Shown here: positions 1 to 11,105 of the stretch, piece by piece
Layout of the letters: each line of letters starts with the position of its first letter
Position numbering within the stretch: the first letter of the stretch is position 1
Source: Caprimulgus europaeus
Lineage: Eukaryota > Chordata > Aves > Caprimulgiformes > Caprimulgidae
Length of the DNA: 64,000 nt
Reading direction: 5' to 3'
Assembly: GCA_907165065.1 (NCBI GenBank)
Contig: OU015534.1
Location: 11,911,686 to 11,975,685 of the forward strand
Translations under genes and position numbers: made by a program
The notes under the pieces: generated by a model
Databases searched by the model: none
What the model saw: only the letters and a program-made list of their open reading frames with translations
What the model was told of the DNA's origin: nothing

Positions 1-1279
1 GGGGAATTAGAGACTTAAAAAAAAAGGAGCCAACTTGAACAGAAGTATAAGAGAAGCACGATTGCTGGTTAACTACATGTCTCTAGTAAGTCAGTACTGA
101 TTTGGCTTAAACTATAGAAACTGAGCGGTGTTTTCCTGTGAGAGCCTGCTGAGTTTCTGCTACTCCTTCCCTCTGTGGAAAATGAAGCACAGCCTCATGT
201 CCAAGTTGCATCACGGGAAAGAGAAGGCCCTGTAGGATCTAGGAATGTGTCCCAGGGTCTGTTGCAGAGAAGCCAACTCAGCAGTGTTCTCCAGGTCTAG
301 GGGAAAGAGCTATCCTCAGCAGAGAAGTAGCAAATGAGAGGGGACATATACCAGAGGGAGGAAACGGTTATAATTATTCTCTGGCTGCATCTACACAGCT
401 TCCAAGCTCTCCTGATTGTTCACAGGCATATATAAGTTTGTCTGTCACTACGCTCTCATCTGGACCTAATGAACCACGTACAACCTTTGGGGCAAGCTGG
501 GGACAGGTTGCTCCAAAAGAAGTTAGGCATCATGGACATGGCTGTGCCAAACCTGGCTTGCTATGCCCTGCACAATGCGTCAGTGCTATCCCAGCACACA
601 CACCCTGTGCCGTGCCCCAAAGACATACCAAAGCAACCACCACACCTCTTGCATTGAGTTATGAAAATATAACTCTCTCAAACAACAGAGCAGGTCTCTT
701 TGTTATTCTAGGCCACTGCTAATGAAACAAGCCAAAGTCCCAGCATCCCCCCTCAGGAATAATAACCTGGGGTTGGAACAGCTCAAAGCCTGTCCTGCTC
801 ATATGGCCCTCTACATGCCTGAATATTCCTGTACCACCAAACAATGATGCTTTCAACCAAAAGGTTGAAGAACAGCATCCCAACGGTGGCCAGTGGCTAG
901 GTGAGCCTCTTGGGACACTGCCCAGCCACACAAAGACTGGCCAGTACAGGCTAGGCCATGGCATGCACAGCCTCAGGGGGTAAGTGGTGGGGGCTGCCTG
1001 GGGCTGCCCAGCAGCACCACTGCTCCAGATGTGGCCATGATGAGTTTCTGACCTGAACTGGTGCCCATCAGCTGTGGAGAGCTGGGAATGGCAAGACCCC
1101 AGAAAGCGCTGGGAGTCCTCTCCCCTTGCAAGTTCCCTGCTGTAGGAGACCAACTGGAAGAACAAACAATCTGAACAGAGAGTCCTAGCACCATGGCCAA
1201 CTTGTAATCCTCTGGAACAAAGGACTCTGTGCTCAAGGATGTGTACAACGGCCCAATCAAGGGTATCGATGAATCTGAG

Positions 1280-1400
1280 TCACGTTTCCCTCTCTCCTGC
1301 TATGGGAAAACTTTATGGGCAGGAGTCTGGGATGTGACAGTCGCACCTGCCTCTTTTCTGCTATGGGAAAACTTTATGGGCAGGAATCCGGGATGTGACA
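1280..1400. repeat. Diverged tandem duplication, period 61 bp
   Basis: Two copies of a 61-bp unit lie head to tail. The best conserved part, CTGCTATGGGAAAACTTTAT through GGGATGTGACA, occurs at 1297-1339 and again at 1358-1400. The preceding 17 bases (1280-1296 against 1341-1357) are similar but diverged. The two long blocks differ by only two substitutions (AGTCTG against AATCCG), which suggests a fairly recent local duplication. Confidence 0.85.
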
Positions 1401-4400
1401 CCTGCCAAAAGCAAAACTTGTCCTTGCAAGTTCTGTACCTGCTGCTGTGTCTCTCAGGTGTCTGTCCCAGCTGGAGTCCACAGTGGGTACCAGGTTCAGC
1501 ATCTCCTCTCCAGCTCTGGTAAACAACTGCAAGGGCAACCTCCCTTGATAATGTGATCAGTCTGAACTGACAGTCTGTATCTCCAAGCCTGGCCTGGTTG
1601 TCTAAGCCCAGACATCTGGAAAATGTAATGTTCCTATCTAATATAATGCTCCCCAGGGACCAGCCCTTTGCCTGCTCCCATTTGAGAGAACGCAGAAGAC
1701 TGACAGATGAGCCAGAGATGACACCAAAAGGCTGTGTGACAAACAGAAGCAGTAAACACAGCAGTGGTGAGCAACGTCACCACAGCAGTGCTGGGCAAAG
1801 GCTGTCTGTGCATTTGGAGTGTGGCTCCTTCCACGGGCCCTTGGCACGTCCTCCATGGATAAGGTGAGCACATGCATGTGGATCCTGAGTGAAAAAAGCA
1901 TAAAGACAAGAGAAGCAAAGATTTCTGGTCTTGTGCTGCGTCAGGGATCACTGCAAGCTCTGCGCAGTACAAACACAGTCATCCTGGACACCAGGTCAGG
2001 GGACTATAAATGCCTTTAGCAGTACAGACGGACAAAGGGCAGGTTCTCCTAACTGCTCCAACACTGTTCTCTGCTGCGAGAGGAAAGACAAAAGGCTTCC
2101 CCCTGAAGATATTGCTGTTTTATCTTGCATTGGTCCACCTGAAGAGGCTTTAAAGATTGACTTCTACTCAGAGAAGAAAAGAAGCCAGTCAGCAGTAATG
2201 AACACCAGCCCACCTTTGGAGTTAATGGAGGCTGAGCATCACCTCATGGGCTTGCACTGGACGTCCAGTGCTGGTGACTGAACCAGGGGACCATAACAGC
2301 TCTTTGCTTGGTGCATGTGAAAAGCTCTCGCTGCTTTTCATTCCATGCCTGGGTCATTCCTGTGTCACTGCCTGCTGGACTGGAAGGAAATGACTGCTGT
2401 AAATCTGTTTTTAGAAATATTTGACTCTTAATATGTTAAATGAATTCCAGTTATTTATGGGATTTTACTTAGCTCAGGGTAAAACATATTGGATTGCTCA
2501 GAATATTGCAATTGTTACTTTCTTCACTAAAAGGGTAAATAAATGTTGCTAAAAAATAAATCCCCCTAAAAACAATAATACAACTAGGGATTCAAATTGG
2601 TTTGACTACTATATTAATTTATTTGAGGGAAAACTTGAAAAATCTCTCACGTAGGAAAAATTGCTACCTTAGTTTTATCAGTTACAGACCTAATCACCTA
2701 ATAGCAATACAGTTTAAACAAAAGAAATATAGAACATTGGCATAAAACCAATTCAGCATCACTTATGCCTGGCATTCTGCAGCGTGGTCCCTGTCACAGG
2801 AACTTACACAGGAGTCTGTAAGTAAGGTGTGTCTGTAAGGTGCTCCCAAGCTACCTCCCTCCAGGGATGGAATCAGCAGCAATATTTGGTTTCAAAAGAC
2901 AAAGCACAGCATCTCCAACACTTTTCCTTCATCTCCTCTAGTTATTCCTTGCTGTAAGCAGAAGAGGGCTTCCAGAACTGGTGGTCTGCAGCAGAGCAAA
3001 AGGGGTGGGCCAGGAGCCTGTTGCTGGAGACATGATGGTAGGTTTCTGTTCTGCCATTTAATTGCTGAGCTCCTATACAACAGCCCAAATCAAATATCTT
3101 TGACCACATCTAACCTGATGCACAAACTCTGATTCACCATGTGCTGTAGTGCAGATTCCTGTGCAATACAAGGAGTATTTCTTAAGGACCTAACAGTTTA
3201 ACAGGGGGCAAGGAAGGGCGTGACTCTACTACATGCTAGCTGCTCTGTGGTAACCATGTGTATGCTTCACTATATGTTAAATGGGAGGTCATAGCCTAAT
3301 CTTTCATTGAAAAGTAAACTCCCCTCAGTTACTTTGCATCTTTCATGTGCAGAAGCACATGGTTGGGCATTTACCAAGAAGCAGCTGGTATGCATTTACC
3401 TGCTGCCCTGTAGTGGCTTATCTGAGTGTCCATTTGGCAGCAGCTCATGGGCTGATCACGCTGCAGTGGTAAGGATTGAACAGTCCAGCCCACAAAGCAA
3501 ATGTGCTGCCTTGCAAACCCAAAGCTTTCAATGACACGAAGTCTCTATATTTAACTGACTGTGGGTGCAATGGCCCTTTACCTGTCCCTCTACCTGCCTT
3601 AGAAGATGACGTCAGAGTGCAAAGAAAAAAGAGAAGCACACAACTGGATGGATGGAGTGGCAGACGGCTTTGCTCCTGCTATCCCCCACCTCTCTTCTGC
3701 TCCATAAAGATCCAACAGGTCCCAAGAGACTGTCTCACCCAGTGATAGTCCAGCAAGAACAGCCCAGGAGACAAAGCTTGCTGACAACAGGGCAACACAA
3801 TCCTAATGAGAGAAAGGGTCCTTATGACCAGCCAGGGGAGCTGAAAAGCTGTCTAAGGAGCAAAGGGTCACCACTGGCATCTCCAGAAAGGCCACCTGCC
3901 CAAAGGCAAAACCATGTAACAGCATCAGAGGTTAATCCCTGAGTGCATATGGGCTGTCAGCAGTCTGCAGAGGTGCTAATCCACGGCCAGGTGCCTGATG
4001 CAGTCTGATTATACCTCCTGCACATGGCTCCTCGTTCAGTAAGTGCTGGGGCTGGGTGAAGTCCTGAGGAGGAGGACACTTTATCTCTTTAGTAAGGGGT
4101 CTGTAGATGCACCCATTTCCAGCACATGAACCAAAGGCTTAGAGTTTTGGGCAGCAAAGCTTAATCTCCTAAGAAATGAAATCATAAGCAGTTCCATGGA
4201 TGCACAGGACCAGCAGAGAGAGAGAAACAAACACCACAGTCTTCACTAGAGTCCTAAGAGTCCTGACAAAATGTGTATCATCTGAACTGTTGTCCTGGCC
4301 ACCTTACACCATGCTCAGGGCTCCCAGAGGAGTCAGAAAGCCACTGCTCAAATGGCTCTGAGCCATACTGAGTAGATGGGATTAATCTACTACACAGCAA

Positions 4401-5647
4401 AAAGCACCACGGCAATAACCATCCCTAGTGTTGTGCATGCAACAGGCAATGACACCTCTGAACTGACGCTCATGCTTGTCCCCCAGGAAGCTGTCTGCAG
4501 TGTAAGCTGGGCTACTGCATGCCTGAATTACCAGCTGCAATACCAGTAATGGCTGGATTTAAGCCCAAAAGACCTGTATACACAGAACTTCCCCCTAAAC
4601 ATAAACCACATACATACAGTTTTATCTAGTGAGACAGCCAAGCCTGCACTCCACTCCTTAAGAGGATTTCTTAATCAAAAAGAGGATTTTTGCTAGCTTG
4701 TTTATTTTGTGATAAACTATCTTCAGTCATTAATATTTAATTTTCCCCAGACATTGCTAGGATCCTAAACTAAAGTTTTTCTTTATCATTAGCTTATCTC
4801 AATAAAGAAGTCCACATGTAGTAGGAAACAGGTCTCCCTCTTCTTGAGACTTCAGTAAATGGACTGAGGAAATTCCTGAAAAGCTTTACCAGTCCCAGAG
4901 AGAAGTTGCTGTTCGTTGTGGGTGACTAGTTTTGCTCTTTGCTCAGATTTTTGGGTACTAATGCCACAAGTGCAATCAAAATGCAGATCTGAGTTATACC
5001 CCTCTACTACCTTCCAGAACCATCTGGCCCAAATTATATTATCAAAGCAAAGGATGTTACTACATTCACCCTTTATTGAATTCTCAGAAAAACGCTTTGA
5101 GATCAGCCCCAAACTATTTCACTAGCTCTCCTCAACCTTGCTGAAAAAGCCCCTAAATTACAAACTTAATTGGCAGCACATTGTTACCATATGTGGTGTG
5201 CAAGAAAAGCACTGAAGTTTATTTAGGCATCAGAACCAAAGGAGAGTGGAATATTACTGCTCTTTATGAGGATTTTATGTTGGCCTTGATTACTAAGGCA
5301 TCCCCAGCCTTGGTCCTCCTGTGTGTAGCCTGCCCAACATACCACAGCACACTGCAGCATGGGGACACCAATCTGCCCCCATCTTGGTTTCCCCTGAGAA
5401 ACTCAGGACACATATGGCTCACTGTTGTTTTGCTTACCAGACCTCAGCATTTTCCTTTTCCATGTTCATATGCTTCTTTCTTGAGTAAAGTTTTCCAGGC
5501 TGTCTCACATCCCTAAAGCATGACCCTGAACCCAAGCAGCTATGCTCTGTGGCTGCTGGGTCACCCTGTCTCCTGTGGAGCAATTCTCCTGCTCTACCTG
5601 TCTCACTCATCTTGCTGGATGTCTCTCAAATCTTGAATTTCTCAAAT

Positions 5648-5668
5648 CTCTCAATCTTGAATTGAGAG
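5648..5668. repeat. Short perfect inverted repeat (8-bp stem, 5-base loop)
   Basis: CTCTCAAT and ATTGAGAG flank the loop CTTGA. Just upstream is a related direct repeat, CTCTCAAATCTTGAAT, at about 5624-5640, so the hairpin may have arisen from slippage in a CTCAAATCTTGAA-like tract. There is no sign of an RNA gene. Confidence 0.6.
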
Positions 5669-7719
5669 CTGGATTCTTGGTATACAGGGTCTGATTTCCA
5701 CTCTTCCCACTTAAAGTCTCAGTGAAAAAAGGTCTGTGTCAAATTTGTATCACCAGAATCCTACTCACACTCTTCTTCACTCTTTAACTGGCAGCAGTAG
5801 CTTCTGTTGAAGCATTTGCACTGATGCAGCAGCATTCACTAGAGCATGAAGTCACAGCAGCTCCATGACAGCAGCCCATAGTTCATGTCTGCAGTAAAAT
5901 TTGTACCCACAGGCTAGAAATACTCTCTCCCTATTTTTAAACTCTGACAGACTCACTCTATTAGAGTGTCCTTGCACAGACAGCACAGGATATACTAACA
6001 TCCAGCCTCACAGATGCACCTGCAGAACTCTTGCTGCCCCATCTGAAGGAATGAGCTACAATTTACACAATCTAGCAGGGGTCATGGGCAAAGCCTGCTT
6101 GCCTTAAATCTCCATAAACTATTTTTAAATGCTCAAACGGACTTTCATGAAGTGAAACATCAGGTTTCAATTAAGATGCCTTCATTTCCCAATCTGATGT
6201 GTGTTAAACAACCTATCAAAACCTCATAAACTTCAGTTCACAGTACTTTCATTTCCGGATTCTCTTTTCTCCTCTCAGCTTAAGTAATATCTTGTGTATT
6301 AAAATAACATGTTTAAAAATAAAAACAAATCTGGAGAAAATAAAGGCAAAAAGTCTGATGATTTTTGTCCTTCATTGGGGCAGCAGTCTCGATTTTCTGG
6401 AAAACAAAACAAGACCACATCCTTCTAAGGGTAAGTTCTGGAGAATGCAGAGAGATGAAGCAAGCTACTTCCTTGCTGAAGGGAATATATTTGGGATAAG
6501 ATACCTTCAGTGCACAGAGCAAATATCCAGTGTTCCCAGAAGGCCTCAACAGCTCCTGTACGTACATGGGTAGCAACGCGCTTCACAAAAGAGCCATTCG
6601 GTGTGGCTGAATCTGTCTGCACATCCTGCACACCACATTTTAGGAAGTGAATTTCTTACCTCCAGGCACACATCCATCTGACCTGCACAAAACAAACATC
6701 TCTAATATTTCTGAAGACTTCATGGTATCAGTAGAGCATGGAAAATGAGGCACTATGCTGTCTAGTCCAAATCCGTGCTGTGACATGGCAAATCTCCTAT
6801 ACTGATGGCAATGGAAGGACAATGCCAGGAGCAGAGCAAGCAGACCTTGTCCAGCAAAACTGCTGCTCTCTGGGTTTGTCAGCTGTGCTAATGTGTCCAA
6901 AAATGTCACGTGTGGTCTCTATCAACAACTATATCACATGTGTACATGAGTAATTTACCCACCCAAGTAATTCTTTCTCTAATGGTTGATATATTAGGTA
7001 AAGCAAATATAAATAGGTTCTGAGGACAGTGTTGTAGTGTGAGATAATCCAGAAAAAACAGGTCACCACCTACTCCACACTAACACTCCAAAAAGCTGCA
7101 CTGGGGCTGACAGAAACTAGAATGACTATGAAGGTATTCTGTTAATAACTACGACCTAAAACTGAGTTTTACATTGTTTTCTTTTGTAAGCTTTTGCATC
7201 TAAAACTTGCCACTGTAAGGTCAGAATTTTTTAGCCAAAGGTCTCATAAAACAAACCTTTACCCTCTTTTACTATAAGCCTGGGATACAGGATGAGAAGT
7301 GTGATTATCAGTGATTTTAGGCTGCAGTGACCATGAGGACAGTTAATTGTAAAACAGTAGCATGATCTTTAGTGAGACCTGCACCACTTCCAGATGCGCT
7401 GAGGGTGCAGAGAGGAGGATTCCTTCTCCTTTTTGGGAAGGAACTCCCTTCTCCCACACAAACAAGTGCCTTTCTGGCAGGCTGCAGATGACAGGAAATC
7501 ACACAGCTGGTGCTGGAAGCCTCAGAGCTGCCTCCAGAAAGGATGGATCTGCCTTGGCCTTAAGGAGGCTGAGTGCTGCCACTATAGAAGAGCCAAAGTC
7601 CCTTCCCTTCAATGTGCAACAACACAGGCCCGAATTAAAAGTAAAAGCAGCATAAACCTCCTCTGCTGCTTGGTCTCTTGTCCTCCCCCTTGGTTTTGCC
7701 TGCTCCACTCTATACCTAC

Positions 7720-7866
7720 CCCTCTGCCCATCAGGCCGTTGTTGAAAGGCAGTCCGATGAAGCTGAAAGCTGCCTCCTGGATGAAGTAGGGATTCAGGAT
7801 ACGTATCTCATGAGGTTCTCTTGGGACACGGGTTGCCACTGACTTCCAAAAGCCATCAGAGGCACT
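7720..7866 (-). CDS. ST3GAL3: ST3GAL3 internal exon, first part of sialylmotif S
   Basis: This 147-bp exon is exactly 49 codons, phase 0 at both ends. The acceptor is a long pyrimidine tract ending TTTTTGTTACCAG, and the donor is AGAGGG|GTAGGT. It encodes SASDGFWKSVATRVPREPHE, IRILNPYFIQ, then EAAFSFIGLPFNNGLMGRG. The NPYFIQ to FNNGLMGRG part is the first half of sialylmotif S, which takes part in both donor and acceptor binding in this family. The rest of motif S (starting NIPTLGS in known proteins), the motif III and motif VS residues and the stop codon are in later exons that I could not find in 1-7719. Arg and His in VPREPHE differ from the Lys and Pro I recall in mammals. No frame damage is visible. 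Confidence 0.97.
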
Positions 7867-10769
7867 CTGGTAACAAAAAAAAAAAGAAAAGAAAAGGAAA
7901 GATGAAACAACAAATACAATTATATACAAAAGATACTGGCAGCAGTTCCCCCTGTCCCTGCTCACTGCCACAAGGCACTAGTTATGAGGCTGTAGTGGGA
8001 GGGGTGCATCGAGGAGGGGTGACAGAAGCATATGCAGATGCACCTGAGCTAGTCCAGATGATGAGTGCGAGAAGGACAGAGAGGCCTGGGCTTCAGCATA
8101 AATGACCCCCCCTTCCCTGGTGCCATCTTTTCACTCTTATTAGCACTTTAGATAGTTTGGTTAATGGGTTAAGCTTTCCAGCACATGCTGTGATGGCTCC
8201 CACCTGCTTCCAAGGGGATGTAACCCTGGAGAGCAAATACTTTTAAGAACATTCAAAGAGCTCAAAACGACGTTACAGCTTGACTTTCAGTGTGAGGTAC
8301 ATGATTCCCACTTTATCTTAGATTTATTCCCTTCAGTTAGGTTTTATGTGAATTAAGTTGTAAGCTTATAAAGGTGCCATCTTGTCTTGTGAAGGGCCAT
8401 GCATGTTCATCGTACACGGGAAGAAACAGCTAAGTATGTCCTTTATGGTTTGCCAATAAATTGTTTCTTAATTGAAGTCGTCACCCTGCAGACATGGGAG
8501 AACACTGGCCTTGAGTGCCATACCCAGCTAGACAGCCCTGCCTAGAGAGGGGCTCGTGCCTCTTTGACACATTACTTTATATCACTGCTTCTGCTAGTCC
8601 AGATGTTAGCAGGTATAGCATGTACTGCCCTCAAAATAACCAGGGGCTCCTTGCTCACAGGACTTACAGAACAATTACATTCTTATATTTCACCTCTGTT
8701 TGGGTTAAAAATTCAGAGCAAGGCACAGGGAGGATGGCAGGAATTTTAATCTGCTAACCAACAGCCTTGTCAGGGTAATCTGATTGAATTCCTCCCTCTC
8801 AAAGCAATGAACCATCGTCCCTGTGATCTCCGTGACAAGCCACAGAGGCAGGCACTACACTCGACATAAAATGCACCTGCTTTGGAAGGCATTATTTACA
8901 CCTGTTTTGGGTTTCTTGCAGTGACTTTACAGTTGCTTTCAAAGCACTGCTGAAAATGTTGATGATCCCCTCCAAATCCTCAGGAGCCCCTCCTGCCCAC
9001 TAGTGATTACCCCTGTAATTATCGACAGTAATTCTGCCACATCCTACGCCTGCTGCATTTCACACACTACTTGTGCAGCGCATTCTCCTGTCAACTCTCA
9101 TGCCCTGTGGTGCTAAAACACCTTACAGAGGCTTCTCTATGGAACAATCCCACGGTTATCTTTAGCTGCTGAATTTCAGATCCTGAAGAATGAAACATTA
9201 GAATGAAAACTTTACAAAAGGCATTAACACAGCAAACTATGAGGCTGCATGTTATTATCCAAACCAACAGCCTAAGATCGCTTAATGCCATTGCTATCCT
9301 GTTTTGATCCCACATCTCCCCTCAAAGCTGCCCAAACATAACACAATTTTGCTGACCAGGACAAGGATCCTGTGAGTTTAAGTTTGCATTTCAACAATGG
9401 CAAAGTGCTCTCAGGACCTTAAATGGAAAAAAATCCTAATTAACACTCATCTCTTTTCATCACAGTTGCATTAGAAAGAATTCCTGCTATCAAAGTGGTC
9501 TAACACTTTTCATTATGATATGACATTTTAGCCACTGAGTGATCCTACCATTTAAAAAAAAATATTTTAGAAAAAAAAATTAACTTTAAAATGTTGATAA
9601 AGCTCAACATCCACTTGACCGAGGCAAATGTCAGTTGAGTTTTGCTTCCTTGTGGAAATTAATTAAAAATTGGATAAATATGAAACCTTTGCAATTTCCT
9701 AAAGGCACATGTAAAGCAGAGGTCTTTCAGTTCCAGGGAAGGAGGGAAAAAAATAACCAAAAAAATTTCACAGATTCCACTTGCATTAAGCATGCTCCAG
9801 GTCTCACAGAAATGAAGATGATAAACAAAAGTCTTGAACAGCTACTCATTCAGTGAAACCATCTTATCAAGCAGGCACACCCTGGAAAAATAGCGTGTGA
9901 CCCTGAAACTGAAATAAATTTAGAAGTTGAATTACAATTTCACGTGCAATTCTAAATATGGCATTGCCTAAATTTTGCAAACAATCCCAACCAAAGGTTT
10001 GCAAGCTATTTAAAGTGGACAAAAGTCACCTTTTGTTTGGACTCCCACTACATAAGATTCTGTATAAATTCTGGGATTTAAGTAGCTTTTACACCACACA
10101 AAAAATATTAAAGAGAAAAAAAAGAGAAATATTACAAACACTTGAGGCTTTTATTTTATGCTGTTGCTCGAGCTGTTCAGAAAGATAATTACACATATCA
10201 CATTTGCCCATTTTCCCAGCGATGTGTGAACTGCCAGGACCATGCCTGAGTTCCTCTCAGCTAGTTCAACAGCAGTGGATCCTATCCATAGCCAAGAATG
10301 TACCCTGTCTGCTTTGATGCCTTCAGCGTGGCTGTTTCTCCTGTCATTCACCCAGAGGATTTCCCTGACCACTTTCCTCACCCATCACACAGCTCTGAAA
10401 TTGTTCTGGTTTCTCCCTTCTGTCTCATTTCTATTTGCTCCGTGTTCTCCCCTGTTACTTTTCTGTGCAGTTCCCCTTAGATTATCGAGGGTAATCTTTC
10501 ATTTTGGTATGCTTTCTCCCTGTAGTTTCTAAAACAATTCTAGGGAGAAACCCAGGGTCTCAGCAGACAGCTCTCATACTTCCACCTATACAGTAGGCAA
10601 AGCCTCGTACAGGGCTAAAGAATAAAAACTGTTTTCCTGGCTTATAATTACTGAAATTCTCAGCCTTGTGGTTTGGCTCCACAAACCCTGTAGTTTCGAG
10701 CTACATCTCAAGCCTTGTGGTTTTGTTCTGCAGCTTGTCACTGGCAAGCTACAAAACAGAGCAGCACCA

Positions 10770-11105
10770 CCTCGGCAGGCCCCGGGAGGCTGCTCCCCTG
10801 ACGCAACCCCCTCGGGAGCCGCGGCGTCGGCAGCGCAGCCCCTTCCAAGGCTCCGCGCTGCCACTGCCGCTCGCTGCCGCTGCGCCCAGGGTGGATGTTT
10901 GGTCTGATTGGACACAGATGTGCAGTGAGGTTTCCAAAGCAATTGCTTCCCGTCGGGGAGCTCTGTCCCTTTTTAGGCTGGGAGGAGGCAGGCAGCCACC
11001 GGAGCGGCAGCAGGCACTGGGAGGAAGGCACGCTTCTCCTGCCAGATTCGGGAGCTCAGCCTCGCTGTGTGAGTTTGGGGGCATCCCCTGTGCTCCGCCA
11101 CAGTG
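10770..11105. promoter_or_regulatory. Intronic CpG-rich block, possible alternative promoter or enhancer
   Basis: I count 15 CpG dinucleotides between 10773 and 10885, with more at 10951-10956, 11001-11006, 11030-11076 and 11095, in a window that is otherwise CpG-poor. Just upstream are two copies of TGTGGTTT, a RUNX-type site, at 10667-10674 and 10716-10723. They sit within a partly repeated CAGCCTTGTGGTTT / CAAGCCTTGTGGTTT sequence. No TATA box or first exon can be assigned. That the block is regulatory is inference from base composition only; it could also be a GC-rich repeat. Confidence 0.4.

Larger units (their letters stand above)
1..7719 (-). other. ST3GAL3: ST3GAL3 intron, incomplete (downstream of the motif S exon)
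   Basis: This intron starts at the GTAGGT donor beside 7720 and runs off the window. It is mostly unremarkable AT-rich sequence. It holds a diverged 61-bp tandem duplication (about 1280-1400) and a perfect 8-bp hairpin (5648-5668). I found no exon for the last part of the enzyme, no clear LINE tail and no RNA gene. The open frame on the minus strand at 719-1165 resembles nothing known to me. Confidence 0.75.

Noticed and set aside
719..1165. 148-codon minus-strand open frame
   Set aside because: Composition is rich in Trp, Ser, Gly and Pro with no domain, and there is no homology I can name. Probably chance.
1..7700. Search for the following ST3GAL3 exons (NIPTLGS... and the C-terminal exon)
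   Set aside because: No matching codons were seen on the minus strand, so they are presumed to lie outside the window.
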